A DNA stretch of 64,000 nucleotides from assembly GCA_019828565.1 (NCBI GenBank), contig JAHDYR010000005.1, positions 806,001-870,000 on the forward strand. The letters are read 5' to 3'. The notes beneath the pieces are model-generated. The model saw only the letters and a program-made list of their open reading frames with translations. It was not told where the DNA came from and did no database searches. Position numbers and translations under genes: made by a program. Below, in pieces: positions 10,629 through 20,585 of this stretch. This DNA is from Carpediemonas membranifera (lineage: Eukaryota > Fornicata). Each line of letters begins with the position of its first letter. The stretch's first letter is position 1.

Positions 10629-13600
10629 ATGAAATGCATCGCCGTTGGAGCCCGCTACAGCATCGTTGCAGGAAAGAACACTGTAGTAATCTATAGCAGC
10701 GACAACGCTAAGTATGTGAGCAAGCTTGAAGTCGCCAGGGCCGACCGCATCACCAGCGTCGCCATCGACGACGACTCGACATGCCACTGCGGCACCGCCA
10801 AGGGCCGCATCTACACCTTCACCATCCCCACGGGGCGGAATACAGCAATGCCTGCCCCCGAGAGGTTCCGGGAGGGCCACGTCGACGCCGTGCACTTCAT
10901 CATGTCATTCCGCAACACCACCCGACGCGAGCTGTGGACGGCCGGGGCCGACAACACCGTGCGGGTTTTCGACGTCGGCGCTGGAACCAAGGCTAAGGCC
11001 CGGGTCGTGATCCAGAGGAAGGCCCCCATGACGGCCCTGCTCCAGGTGCCCTCGGTCCGGGGCAACACCATGATATGGGCGTCATGCCTCGACGGCGCCG
11101 TCATTGTGATTGAGCCGAAGTCCCGCAAGGTCAAGCGCGTGATCGAGTCGGACGACACCACGATCCCGCTCGACATGGCGTTTGACGGCGTCCACGTCTG
11201 GATCGCCACGAGCGAGGGCTCGCTCAAGCTCTACGACCTCAGCGGCGACCTGATCACTGCCATCCCCCTCCCTGTGCCCGCCAAGTCCAAGGTCGCCCGC
11301 GTACTCGCCCGGCCAGTTCTCACTGGGCACCGCGCGCCAGTGTACGTCGCCATGCAGAGCGGAATCCTCCTCGCAGTGTCATATGACAGTCGGACAGCCT
11401 CATACAAGGTATATAAGGCGGCCAAGGCCGTGGGCGGGTTCGTCGGTACCGAGTCGAACCTCCTCATCGCCTCGGCTCGCGGGCACCTCAGGTCATTCGC
11501 ACCGATCATGGTCGTCGCGGGCAGGAAGGCGGCCAACGTGGACGCGACACATGGATCGACTGTCGACCAGTCTGCGGCCGTCATTGACTCGGCCACGGCC
11601 GGCACGATCTTCCAGGAGGTCTCTCCTTCAGCCTTCGACCTCGGGGACGAAGATGAGGAGCTCACAGCCTCTGACAACATCCCCACGGCGACCCCGAGGC
11701 CGAGACACGTCAGGTCGAACAGCATGCTCGCGCCCAGGCCGCCCAGGACCCCCCTATGCCGTCGGGCGAGCATGCCCGTCATCACGCCCGTCGGCAACGG
11801 CCAATCATTTGATGAGAGCGGTGCGTCAGTGCACGCGCTGAGGGCCGAGCTCAAGGACATCAACGACCGCGCCGCGGCCATGGAGAGGAAGGCCAAACTC
11901 GCCCTGTTGCGTGCGTCTGCGAGTAAGAAGTTGAAGACAGAGCTCCAAGGGACGCTGGCGGCCATAGAAAAGGACAAGAGGGCCCTAGAGGACCAGAAGA
12001 CGGCACTCGAGGCCCGGCTGCAGCAGGCCGAGTCAGCCCAGTTCTGCGCCGAGGAGGAGCGCGCCTCGATGAAGGCCAAGGTAGTCTCGGCTACCGAGGA
12101 GAACGCACTGCTCGAGGCCCGGGTCACGAATGCCGCCGAGGACAAGGCGAACTTGGTCGAGCGGCTGGCCCAGGCTGAGAAGGAGCGCGAGGAAACCCAG
12201 ACAGACCTCACAGCGACACAGCAGGAGCTCAAGATGCTCCACGCCGAGCACACCGCCGCTATGGACCGGCACGCGACCGTTGACGCCAAGGTGAAGCAGC
12301 TCAGCCGAGCCAAGGCCTCTGTAGAGACCGAGCTGGAGGAGTCGAGACAGGAGCTCGAGTTCCTCGAGGCCCGCGTCAGGAGCAGCGCCAAGGCCAAGAG
12401 CACCCTCGAGCGGAGGCTCAAGAGCACGCAGGAGGACCTCGTAGAGGCCGAGAAGCGCGCTGTGATGGCCCGTGACGACCGGCTCAAGATGGAGGTGGCC
12501 AGCAGCGCCCTCAGGAAGGAACTCGAGCAGTTTAACGATCGACTCACCACAGTCACGGCCCAGGCAGCCAAGGCTGAGCGCCGCGTCCACCTCCTTGCCG
12601 AGGACAAGGCCGTGTTGGAGGCTCGGCTTCGTCAGGCAAACGGCGAGAAGGCCGAGCTCGAGACTGCTGTGGCGGACCTCAAGTCGCAGCTTGCCTGGGG
12701 TCGTGTTCGTGCATCTGAGCTCGAGAGCACCATTGAAGCAATCGCCAGCGAAAAGCGCGTGCTGGAGGTGGCGAACGAGGCACTCAAGGGCACGGTTGGC
12801 GGCCTTGAGGAGCGCATCGCCGCCATTGGAGTAGAGTACGAAGCGATGAAGGCCGACCTCGAGCGCCGCATCGCATACCTTGCCAAGGAGAAGGCGCGGC
12901 TCGAGAGCAAGGCCGAGGCTCTCTCAGCAGGGGGTGTGAATGAGAGGGAGAACCTCGCAGCAAGACTCGGCGACCTTGCTTCCCAGAAAGAGGCGCTCGA
13001 GGCCAGGCTTGAGGAGGCCGCGACCGGCAGTGCCGATCAACTGAGCGCGGTGCAGGCCGAGCTGGACATACTCCGTCGGGAGAACGCCTCGCTCGAGCTG
13101 GAGCTAGAGAACGCACACCTTGACGGGGAACTGCAGAAGAATGCCCTCGAGACCAAGCTCTCCGTCCTGACGCGGCAACGGGACGACCTCGAGACCCGCC
13201 TGGAGGAGTCACAAGCCGAGCTGCTCCTGTCCCGCCGTGACAACACCGCGACACGGGCATCGTTTGAGCAGACCGTGGCCTCGCTGACGAACGAGAGGGA
13301 CGCCCTCGAGTACCAGCGGGCACAGTCAGAGACGAACCGCCAGCAAACCCAGACCGAGCTGGAGGACATCCTCGAGACGATCCGTGTCGAGAGAGAGGTG
13401 CTACAGAGCCAGATGGGCCGGCGCGCCATCAACGACGGACATGACCCAATGGAGGTCCCCAACGCCAACAAGGAGCGCCCTGCCTCCCCCAATGTGAAAC
13501 ATGTCGCCGCCCAACGTGTCGTTGAGGATGTCCGTGCCGCCGTGGCCGAGGTCCCCGTAGAGACCAGGTCATACCGCCTGGTCACCTTCGCCATCCACTA

Positions 13601-13868
13601 CCACACGTACTGGGGTCAATCGCTCATGCTCGCCGGGTCGTCCCCCGAGCTTGGGGCCTGGAAGCTCGACCGTGCCCTCCCCCTCCGCTACATGGGCGAC
13701 GGCCACTGGGGCGCCACGCTTCCCCTGGCGGCTGGCACGGAGGTGCAGTATAAGTACGTGGCTGTCAGCCCGTCGTTTGTTCGCTGGGAGAATGATCCTG
13801 CCGGGCCGAACCACGTCGTCTCCGTCGTGGAGGACGTCGAGTGCCAGGACCAGTGGAGTAACCTCTGA
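10629..13868 (+). CDS. WD40-like / coiled-coil / CBM20 starch-binding protein
   Basis: About 1079 residues from Met at 10629 (the open frame extends to an ATG at 10524, but the extra 35 residues look non-coding). Residues 1 to about 330 form a WD-like beta-propeller (CIAVGARYSIVAGKNTVVIYS, ELWTAGADNTVRVFD). Residues about 330-400 are linker, about 400-940 is one long coiled coil rich in Glu/Lys/Arg/Ala, and about 982-1075 is a CBM20 starch/glycogen-binding domain (YWGQSLMLAGSSPELGAW, GHWGATL, VQYKYV, WENDPAGPN) with its conserved Trp sites. CBM20 normally binds alpha-glucans. I infer a protein that tethers glycogen or membranes carrying it to a coiled-coil scaffold. I do not recognise this domain order in a named family. 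Confidence 0.8.
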   Translation: MKCIAVGARYSIVAGKNTVVIYSSDNAKYVSKLEVARADRITSVAIDDDSTCHCGTAKGRIYTFTIPTGRNTAMPAPERFREGHVDAVHFIMSFRNTTRRELWTAGADNTVRVFDVGAGTKAKARVVIQRKAPMTALLQVPSVRGNTMIWASCLDGAVIVIEPKSRKVKRVIESDDTTIPLDMAFDGVHVWIATSEGSLKLYDLSGDLITAIPLPVPAKSKVARVLARPVLTGHRAPVYVAMQSGILLAVSYDSRTASYKVYKAAKAVGGFVGTESNLLIASARGHLRSFAPIMVVAGRKAANVDATHGSTVDQSAAVIDSATAGTIFQEVSPSAFDLGDEDEELTASDNIPTATPRPRHVRSNSMLAPRPPRTPLCRRASMPVITPVGNGQSFDESGASVHALRAELKDINDRAAAMERKAKLALLRASASKKLKTELQGTLAAIEKDKRALEDQKTALEARLQQAESAQFCAEEERASMKAKVVSATEENALLEARVTNAAEDKANLVERLAQAEKEREETQTDLTATQQELKMLHAEHTAAMDRHATVDAKVKQLSRAKASVETELEESRQELEFLEARVRSSAKAKSTLERRLKSTQEDLVEAEKRAVMARDDRLKMEVASSALRKELEQFNDRLTTVTAQAAKAERRVHLLAEDKAVLEARLRQANGEKAELETAVADLKSQLAWGRVRASELESTIEAIASEKRVLEVANEALKGTVGGLEERIAAIGVEYEAMKADLERRIAYLAKEKARLESKAEALSAGGVNERENLAARLGDLASQKEALEARLEEAATGSADQLSAVQAELDILRRENASLELELENAHLDGELQKNALETKLSVLTRQRDDLETRLEESQAELLLSRRDNTATRASFEQTVASLTNERDALEYQRAQSETNRQQTQTELEDILETIRVEREVLQSQMGRRAINDGHDPMEVPNANKERPASPNVKHVAAQRVVEDVRAAVAEVPVETRSYRLVTFAIHYHTYWGQSLMLAGSSPELGAWKLDRALPLRYMGDGHWGATLPLAAGTEVQYKYVAVSPSFVRWENDPAGPNHVVSVVEDVECQDQWSNL

Positions 13869-13926
13869 GCAGAATTGATCGGTCACTATAAATAGCGCAT
13901 AAAATGCGATTTATGGGATTACTTTG

Positions 13927-15486
13927 TTACATACCAGCCTTTGCCTTCGCCATCCGGATCTGGCTCTGAAGCAGCGCCCGCTCCTGCTGGAACGTCCCCT
14001 GCAACTCATGCAGGGCCGCGGCGTGCTTCAGGATGGCGTCGCGATGGGTGCCCTCGATGGCCTTGATGCGGGCCTCATACGCCTCCCGCATCGCCGCGAG
14101 CTCCCGGGCAAGTACCGCGTCGAAGGAGTCGCCGTCGTCGAACACGGGCTCATCTCGCCGCACCGTCTGCGCCTGCTCGAGACGCTCGCTGAGGTCGTCG
14201 AGCTGCTGCCGCAGGTCCTCCACCGCAGCCTGCCCGTCCACATGCGCCTGCTCGAGCGCCGTGATCCGCCGTGAACGCCGCTCGAGCTCGTCGTTCTTCC
14301 ACTTCTGGGCAGCGGTCAACCGATCCACCTCGGCGCGGAGTCCACTTTCGTTCGCGGTAGTCGAGGCCGCTGTCTTCGTCACTTGGCTCAGCTCGGCCTC
14401 TAGGCGGCGGCGCTCGGTGCCCTGCTCTACAGCCTCCGCCCGAGCCGCCTTCAGTGCTGTCTCAAGGGCCGCGATCTCCTCCCGCAGGTCCTGGGCAGTC
14501 CGAGTGGAGTCGGAGTGCAGTTTTAAGCTCTCCTTCAGCCGATGCTGTGTGATGTGGAGCTCCTGTCTCAGCTGGCTGATCGCCGACTCCCTTTCGCTGG
14601 CTTGCTCAGCCCCCGTGGACTCGAGCGCCCTCGCCTTGGCCTCCGACTGGGCGATCCGGGCTGTCAGCTCCTGCACCCGCTCCCTCTGCTCCCTCTCGGC
14701 CCTCTCAGCGGACAGGACTGCGTTGGACGAGCGTCTGGCGTCACTCTGGGCGTCTGCGAGCTCTTTCTTGAGGGCCTCGTTGGAGTCCTGGGCCGAGACG
14801 AGCTCTCGCCGGACCCGCTCAAGAGCTCGCTGCTCGTTCTTGAGCTTCTCGACTGCCCCACTGGCCTCCTTGTCCTTGATCTCGGCCTGGACCCCCACGG
14901 CGGCCACGGTGGGCGCGGGGGCGGGCGTCGTTTGCACCATGGCGAAGACCTTGGCCACGGGCACAGTCTGGATGCTCTTGGGCTCCGGGGTTACCGCCCT
15001 GGGGGCCGGGGTGAGCTGCATCGGGGCCGTCTGGGTGAACGTCGAGTGTGGGATGGGCTTCGGGGCGGGAGGGAGCGTGGGCATCCGGACGGGCGGTGCA
15101 GAGCCTACTCGTGCGGGTCTCCCCTGAGATACACCATGTTTTGAACATAGACCATGCTCCGTGCGGATGGGCGTGTTGGGCCCAGAACCGCCACCCCGGG
15201 CTGCTTTGATCAGCTCGTTTTCATACAACGCTCGGTATCTGCTGGTCTCGGCCTTTAGCTGAGATATTTCACTCCTCAGCTGCCTCTCAAGCTGTCTTTC
15301 CTCCTTGCTGGTCATATAAAGGCCCGACGGCTCCTCACCATGCTTCGCAACATTCAGCATCGTGTTCAACTTCTCATAGCGCTGCACAAACCCAGTTTGA
15401 TCTGTAGCCACGCGTCTATGAGTGCCAGTTGGCGCTGTTCCTGGCCTTGAAAAGCTCGCAAGTGATCTTCGAGCTGATAACGCCAT
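13927..15486 (-). CDS. Coiled-coil protein of unknown function
   Basis: 519 residues from Met at 15486 (MALSARRSLASFSRPG); the frame is open to an ATG at 15576, giving 549. The N-terminal 40 residues are basic and Ser-rich. A short coiled coil follows (SKEERQLERQLRSEISQLKAE), then a Pro/Thr-rich linker and a long coiled coil from about residue 215 to the end. No catalytic domain. It converges on the CBM20 gene with only about 58 bp between stops. Such proteins are often basal-body or cytoskeletal components, but nothing in the sequence proves that. The true start is uncertain. Confidence 0.65.
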   Translation of the reverse strand: MALSARRSLASFSRPGTAPTGTHRRVATDQTGFVQRYEKLNTMLNVAKHGEEPSGLYMTSKEERQLERQLRSEISQLKAETSRYRALYENELIKAARGGGSGPNTPIRTEHGLCSKHGVSQGRPARVGSAPPVRMPTLPPAPKPIPHSTFTQTAPMQLTPAPRAVTPEPKSIQTVPVAKVFAMVQTTPAPAPTVAAVGVQAEIKDKEASGAVEKLKNEQRALERVRRELVSAQDSNEALKKELADAQSDARRSSNAVLSAERAEREQRERVQELTARIAQSEAKARALESTGAEQASERESAISQLRQELHITQHRLKESLKLHSDSTRTAQDLREEIAALETALKAARAEAVEQGTERRRLEAELSQVTKTAASTTANESGLRAEVDRLTAAQKWKNDELERRSRRITALEQAHVDGQAAVEDLRQQLDDLSERLEQAQTVRRDEPVFDDGDSFDAVLARELAAMREAYEARIKAIEGTHRDAILKHAAALHELQGTFQQERALLQSQIRMAKAKAGM

Positions 15487-15763
15487 CGCCGTTCGTTCTG
15501 CCGACCCGCCCGACTCCCCTATGGTGGCATGACCCAGGTCAGAGGCTGTGTCGTCCCATAGTGTGCATGAGGTCACGCCTCATGCGTTCGCGGTCTTCGA
15601 ATATCGACAGTCATCGCTGGGAGGACGAATAAAGCGGGTCGAGGGGGAGAGGTTTAACAACTGGACAAATGTGAGGTCGGCTTCTTCATAGCTTACTGCA
15701 TATAGCTCAGCTAGCGTCTACTCTCAGTGGCGGTAGCTCTGTCGAGGCCATTGCCGGGCCTCA

Positions 15764-16303
15764 CAGTCCGCCATCCTGGGCGTGACCGCGGTGATGCCGT
15801 GTGAACAGCCGTATCTGCCTCAGATGGCTGTCCTTGCCGCCCTGGTGGTTTTCTGTGATCAGCATCTGCAGGTAACGCATCCGCACACCGCTCGCGCCGT
15901 CCAACTCGGTGTGGCCCTTGAGGTCGATCACATACCAGCCGTGGGGCTCAGAGACAACCAGCTGGGTGAGATCCGCGAGGAGATATGGGCCCAGTGCGGA
16001 GCGTATAGTCATGACCTCGGGCGTGTAATTCGTGTCTTGAGAGTAGTCGAAGAAAATGCAGATGTGGGAGAGAACGACGGAGGAGGGGAAGGAAATGGTT
16101 ACCATATGCGGTTGTTCGGCGTCAGATTGCCAGTAGGAGTTCAGATCGTTGTCTATGAGGTTGTATGCGTTGTGAGGGGGTTTGGAGGATGATGTCAGCC
16201 AAACACACTCCTTGCTGATATCTACATACCCCGATTGCTTGATCCGGTCAGTAAAACGCTTGAAATCTCCTGGGGAAAACTCTATTGGCTCGAATGACGA
16301 CAT
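15764..16303 (-). CDS. APC10: Anaphase-promoting complex subunit 10 (APC10/Doc1)
   Basis: 180 residues from Met at 16303 (MSSFEPIEFS); the stop codon occupies 15761-15763. The DOC beta-sandwich is clear: ECVWLTSSSKPPHNAYNLID, SYWQSDAEQPHMVTI, ICIFFDYSQDTNYTPEVM, IRSALGPYLLADL, GWYVIDLKG and MRYLQMLITENHQGGKDSHLRQIRLF. APC10 forms the D-box co-receptor of the APC/C ubiquitin ligase together with Cdc20/Cdh1, acting in mitotic exit. The usual C-terminal Ile-Arg tail that docks on Cdc27/APC3 is not at the end here; the protein continues with a Gly/His-rich stretch ending DGGL. An in-frame upstream extension to 16417 has no family similarity and is rejected. Divergent to the ASH-like gene at 16468. 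Confidence 0.92.
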
Positions 16304-16467
16304 CCTACTTGGGTCCCGGAGTCGGCAAAGAAAAAAGGACGTCGAGAGGGCATGCTGGGTACATTTGGGTAGTCTCATGGGCGTGGTTACCCCGCATAGC
16401 GTCTGTTTCTTGATCACGCATTTTATGTCAAAAATCGCAACACACTCGAGAACGCGCGAAACGGCCC

Positions 16468-18429
16468 ATGCAACTAGATAACCCGTTCCTGAAGACAGTA
16501 CGGGTGAATTTTGGCCTCATCACAGTCGGTCAAACGTACGGACGCCGGCTTAACCTTCTCAAGCTGTTCAACCTTCCCGTTCTAGACGACGACGTTCCGA
16601 CAGGCATTGAATACACAACAACAGTCATTGATGACAGTTCTGACTACGAGGTTCATCCCCCGAGCGGCATATTCTTCCAGTCCGCCGAGCCGATCACCGT
16701 TGGCGAAGTTACCATCGACAACACAATCCTGCTCACCGTCTCCCCCGTGTCCCACCGCACATCGTCTTTCTCCTTCACCATCGAGTGCGCGCATCCCTCT
16801 GTACCACCCGTGCGCGTCTTGGCGTCCGGGCTGGCGCATCCTACCGTTATCAAGGAGGATCGCAACGACATGGTCCAAATGGCCATCGAGGACAACATAG
16901 ACAACGAGATTCTCGACCTCAAGGACCTGTATGACGACATCATGCTCCAAATGGAGCGGGGGCAGGACCCCACGCTCGATGACCTTGTCCCCTTCATCCC
17001 CATGAACGCCAAGGACCCGTACGGCGCCCTCACAGCGCTCAGGAGGAAGCTCATGAACATGCCGAAGCACGAGGGGCGGCACCGCATGTTGGGGCTCACA
17101 GCCAGCTCGGCCGGGTGGTCACTGCCCAGGCGGATGTCGGGGGGCTCCCTGCCGCCGGCGGAGGCGGGGCCAGAGGCGTTGGAGTTCACACACACGGCAC
17201 ATACGGTGGAGGGCATGATTTTCCTCTCGAACGCCGCCCAGAACGCCGAGAACCCCGGCGACCTCAGGTACGACGGCATCTCGGGCCTCGGCTGGGCGCC
17301 ATTCCATGTGACAGCTACGCTGGACGAGATAGACGCCGCTGAGGAGCAGTACAAGCAAGACATGGCGACGTACGAGGCTGAGATGCACCAGTGGGAGCAG
17401 ATCCAGGCTGAGGAGGCCGCCGCTCCCAAGAAGGGAAAGGGGAAGGCCAGCAAGGCGCCCACACCCGCCCCGCAGCCCGTGAAACCCGAGCGGCCAGAGA
17501 TCATTGACCTGAGAGCTAGTGTGATCGCCGCGAACGCCCGCAGCCTCGCGGCGAGAGACAGCAACCTCCTCGGGCAAGTGCTCGCGGCAGACTCCAAGCG
17601 GGCCCGGGGCGTAACGCAGCGGGCGCCCCTGGACCCAATTAACCGGGGCAGGTCGTGTCTGTTCGAGTCGAGGGCTAAGCTGTTCACTAAGCTGCGCGAC
17701 GAGAATGCCAGCGACCAGAAGGACGTCATCGTGGCGGGTAAGGTCGGTGTGGGACGGCCAACGGACGAGCCGCCCAGCCCTGACCGGGCCTTCTTCGTCC
17801 AGCAGCTGGTCGACCAGTACACGCGCGCCTTTGCCCGCAGCCGGACAACCATCCTCACCCCGGCCCTGCCCCCCGTCGGCACCGGTGTCATCGAGACGCC
17901 GCTGGGGTTCGACGGGCTCTCGGTGTACCGGCCTAGATTCAAGGAGACGCCCAGAGAGGAGTTCGCCGTCCGCCGCATGGCCGTCGAGCGGTTCCAGCGG
18001 GCTGCGTGTAAGATCATCGTGCAGCAGCGGGCTGAGCGGCGGCTTCGGATGCTTCAGGTGGCTCTCAAGAGGGCTAAGCTGCTGAAGAAGAAGCTGAGTA
18101 CGAATCTGAAGACGATGACCGTGGAACCCCTCCCGCCGGCCGTCGACCCCGCCGCCTTCCTGACCGACACGACCATCGTCGTGCCCAAGGAGACCGCCGT
18201 CAACGCCGTCCAGGCCATGCTTCGGTGCGACCGACCGTTCGCCACCCCGACTACGGTCCCGCAGCTGGGGCTCCGGCCTGTGTACGACTCAGCCAGCAGG
18301 GAGGCCCGGGGTGTCACGGCCGTCTTCATCCCTGACCCCGTTGTCGGGCTCGAGCACGACACTCCGGTCGGGTTCGCTGATTGGCTGGTCGAGGGCTTTG
18401 CTACTCTCGACACCCTTCCTGCGCTCTGA
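16468..18429 (+). CDS. ASH-domain-like flagellar protein (possibly CFAP221-like)
   Basis: 653 residues starting MQLDNPFLKTVRVNFG. The first 125 residues look like an ASH/MSP beta-sandwich (VNFGLITVGQTYGRRLNL, FQSAEPITVGE, SSFSFTIECAHP). An acidic helical region and an Ala/Lys/Pro linker follow at about 310-350. Near residues 495-550 an Arg/Lys-rich helix (VERFQRAACKIIVQQRAERRLRML) resembles an IQ or calmodulin-binding segment, and the tail is conserved-looking but unassigned. An N-terminal ASH plus C-terminal basic helices recalls CFAP221/PCDP1 of the central pair C1d projection, but this is a suggestion only. No intron seen. Confidence 0.65.
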   Translation: MQLDNPFLKTVRVNFGLITVGQTYGRRLNLLKLFNLPVLDDDVPTGIEYTTTVIDDSSDYEVHPPSGIFFQSAEPITVGEVTIDNTILLTVSPVSHRTSSFSFTIECAHPSVPPVRVLASGLAHPTVIKEDRNDMVQMAIEDNIDNEILDLKDLYDDIMLQMERGQDPTLDDLVPFIPMNAKDPYGALTALRRKLMNMPKHEGRHRMLGLTASSAGWSLPRRMSGGSLPPAEAGPEALEFTHTAHTVEGMIFLSNAAQNAENPGDLRYDGISGLGWAPFHVTATLDEIDAAEEQYKQDMATYEAEMHQWEQIQAEEAAAPKKGKGKASKAPTPAPQPVKPERPEIIDLRASVIAANARSLAARDSNLLGQVLAADSKRARGVTQRAPLDPINRGRSCLFESRAKLFTKLRDENASDQKDVIVAGKVGVGRPTDEPPSPDRAFFVQQLVDQYTRAFARSRTTILTPALPPVGTGVIETPLGFDGLSVYRPRFKETPREEFAVRRMAVERFQRAACKIIVQQRAERRLRMLQVALKRAKLLKKKLSTNLKTMTVEPLPPAVDPAAFLTDTTIVVPKETAVNAVQAMLRCDRPFATPTTVPQLGLRPVYDSASREARGVTAVFIPDPVVGLEHDTPVGFADWLVEGFATLDTLPAL

Positions 18430-18647
18430 TTTTGACTGAAATATGATTGATCTTTACGAATTTAATGGGTTAGGGCAAGTAATAAACCACTACCACAGTC
18501 AGCCTCCACCAGGGGCGTTAGCAAGTCAACGGAGGCTGCGGCGTCTGGGGGCCAAGGGGCGCCATGGTCTCGAGCTCGATGATTCGACCACTTTTACGTA
18601 TTTAATCTGAGTTACTGTTATAAACGAAAGCGCGACGTATCACTCCA

Positions 18648-19859
18648 CTACCTGAGGTGGGGTGGCGTGTAGCGGCCGTACCGCGTGCTGTCGCTGATGT
18701 CGAAGAGGTGGTCGATCAGAAGGCTCTCCAGCTCTGTCCCGGCGATCTTGCGGTGGATGTCCTTCACCACAGGCATCACCTGGCCGACGGTGGCGGCGGG
18801 GAGGAAGTCGGCGCCGATGACCTTCATGAGCGCGCCCTTGGTGCAGCTTCCCGCGGCCAGCTCGAGGATGCGGTCCTTAGCGAGCATGACGCGGGCCACG
18901 ATGACGTATATATTGAGGTGATGGCCGAACTCGAAGAACATGTCCCAGAGTTCGAGCACCATCGCCTCGAACTCCGCGATGCCGGCCACACGGGTATTGG
19001 ACGAGAATGACATCACTGGGGCAAACGCCCAGGTGGTGATGCCGCCGTAACCTATGGCGAGCCGGTTGACGTCCGCGGCGGGGTCGGCGTCCGGGTCAGG
19101 CGGCGTGTAGATGAGCCCGTGCTTGCGGAGGACGTCGCACACGGGACCGAACTCAGGCTCGGTCGACATGACGTCGAAGAGGGCGTTGAGGAGGTTGACG
19201 CCGATGTGGACGCCCTTGAGATTTGCCAGGACATATGTGGGGCATACCGAGGCGCACAGGCGGGAGTAGCCGTAGAACGCGGCTACCTCATTGAGCGAGT
19301 AGAGCAGGATGGCGGCGTACACGTTCATACCCTGGACGTAGACGTCCTTCTCGGCAACGGAGTCGCCACGGATCGTCCTTTCTTGGAGCGCATGTCTGGC
19401 GGACGCATTGAGAAGGCGGTTCAGGCGGTCCTCAGGGACTTTGTCCGTAAATGCGCGATCAAGGCTCTTAAACGTTCTTTTCGCGTCCCCGGCGATTTTT
19501 GTTGCAATCTCGAAACACGGACCTTGCGAGACGAGGTTTTTGTAGTATTCTATCGCGCTGTCGTCAAGGGGTGGGAGATGAAGTCTCTTGTAGATGTGTA
19601 TCCTCCTGTCTGTGGTTGAGAACATGTTCAGCAAAGCGCGAGGTTTTTTCTTAATCTGCACGGAAAGAACAAGGTCGCCATCCGTCTCCGTAACACCCCA
19701 CGCTGTCAGTATGCCTGTGCCAGTTGTCAACTCCGCCATTAAACCGTGCCAGACCTCCGGCCGTGTCGCCCGACCCGAATTCAATGCTGAGGTGACCAAT
19801 GATGTCAACAACTCGGCCAAAGTCGCCAAGACGGAGCTCGGCATGGCTGAACAAGTCAA
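18648..19859 (-). CDS. TBC-domain GTPase-activating protein, Bub2/Cdc16-like
   Basis: 403 residues. TBC signatures in order: RPEVWHGLM (about 34-41), IAGDAKRTF (122-130, the IxxDxxRT Arg-finger motif) and VYVQGMNVYAAILLY (173-187, the YxQGxN Gln finger), then FYGYSRLCASVCPTYVLANLKGVHIGVNLL. The short length and the region after YVQGMN match Bub2 and fission yeast Cdc16, GAPs that with Byr4/Bfa1 restrain the Spg1/Tem1 GTPase in the mitotic exit/septation network. Both dual-finger residues are intact, so GAP activity is expected. Other small TBC Rab-GAPs remain possible. Upstream start uncertain. Confidence 0.8.
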   Translation of the reverse strand: MTCSAMPSSVLATLAELLTSLVTSALNSGRATRPEVWHGLMAELTTGTGILTAWGVTETDGDLVLSVQIKKKPRALLNMFSTTDRRIHIYKRLHLPPLDDSAIEYYKNLVSQGPCFEIATKIAGDAKRTFKSLDRAFTDKVPEDRLNRLLNASARHALQERTIRGDSVAEKDVYVQGMNVYAAILLYSLNEVAAFYGYSRLCASVCPTYVLANLKGVHIGVNLLNALFDVMSTEPEFGPVCDVLRKHGLIYTPPDPDADPAADVNRLAIGYGGITTWAFAPVMSFSSNTRVAGIAEFEAMVLELWDMFFEFGHHLNIYVIVARVMLAKDRILELAAGSCTKGALMKVIGADFLPAATVGQVMPVVKDIHRKIAGTELESLLIDHLFDISDSTRYGRYTPPHLR

Positions 19860-19922
19860 GCACAGTCACTTACCCGTCTGCTTTACAGGAGAGCTGACCA
19901 ATACTATGTACACCAAAATTGC

Positions 19923-20585
19923 TCACAGCCGCCGCATCGCAATCGCCCGACGCCTCGACTCGTCCGTCCGCCGAGACAAGTACGGCTGGTCTCTACGGGG
20001 CGAGGGGCGGTGTCCCGTCCTCATGGCGCTGAGTGATGGCACTCTCGGTCTCTGCTGCACGATGGCAGTGAGACTCTGCATCGTCAGGCTGGCGGCGGCG
20101 AGCTTTGACCGGATGTCCTCTTTCACAGCCTCCACAGCCATGTCCACAGCATGACTGCACTCCCCGAGCATGATGACGCCCTTGGTACCGGGCTCAATCG
20201 ACTGGCCGGTGGAGGGCGCCAGGAACATATGAGCGGTGGATTCCTCGCCGGGCTGGTAAGCGAGGGGCATGGGGTGTGCACCCGCTACATCGAGGAGCGT
20301 GTCCGGCCACGGGTGCACTGGAGCGGCAAGCTGGAGGCGGAGCATTTGACGCTCGAAGGTGGATGCAGGCTTCGTCGGCTGATGGCGGCTTTGTAATTGA
20401 CTAACCGCGCGGCGGGGCTTGTAACGACTGATATAGTTCTTGCCGAATTGCGCCTGCCATTCTGTATCGGTCAATCTGAAGTGGATTGGTTCATTCTGCT
20501 TCTCGGAGAATGTAACGGTCTTACGAATCAGTGAAACTGATCCTAATGGGCTATATGGCTTCAGAGCTGGTTTTAAGGCAACCAT
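19923..20585 (-). CDS. Hypothetical protein
   Basis: 220 residues, no family recognised. The N-terminal half holds a plausible folded segment (RKTVTFSEKQNEPIHFRLTD, EWQAQFGKNYISRYKPRRAV); the last 40 residues are Arg-rich and probably disordered. It lies between the Bub2-like gene and a 436-bp spacer. Coding is supported by length in a GC-rich context and a sensible start, but there is no homology to confirm it. Confidence 0.5.
   Translation of the reverse strand: MVALKPALKPYSPLGSVSLIRKTVTFSEKQNEPIHFRLTDTEWQAQFGKNYISRYKPRRAVSQLQSRHQPTKPASTFERQMLRLQLAAPVHPWPDTLLDVAGAHPMPLAYQPGEESTAHMFLAPSTGQSIEPGTKGVIMLGECSHAVDMAVEAVKEDIRSKLAAASLTMQSLTAIVQQRPRVPSLSAMRTGHRPSPRRDQPYLSRRTDESRRRAIAMRRL

Noticed and set aside
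14033-15127. 364-residue plus-strand Ser/Arg-rich frame
   Set aside because: Antisense of the coiled-coil gene at 13927-15486.
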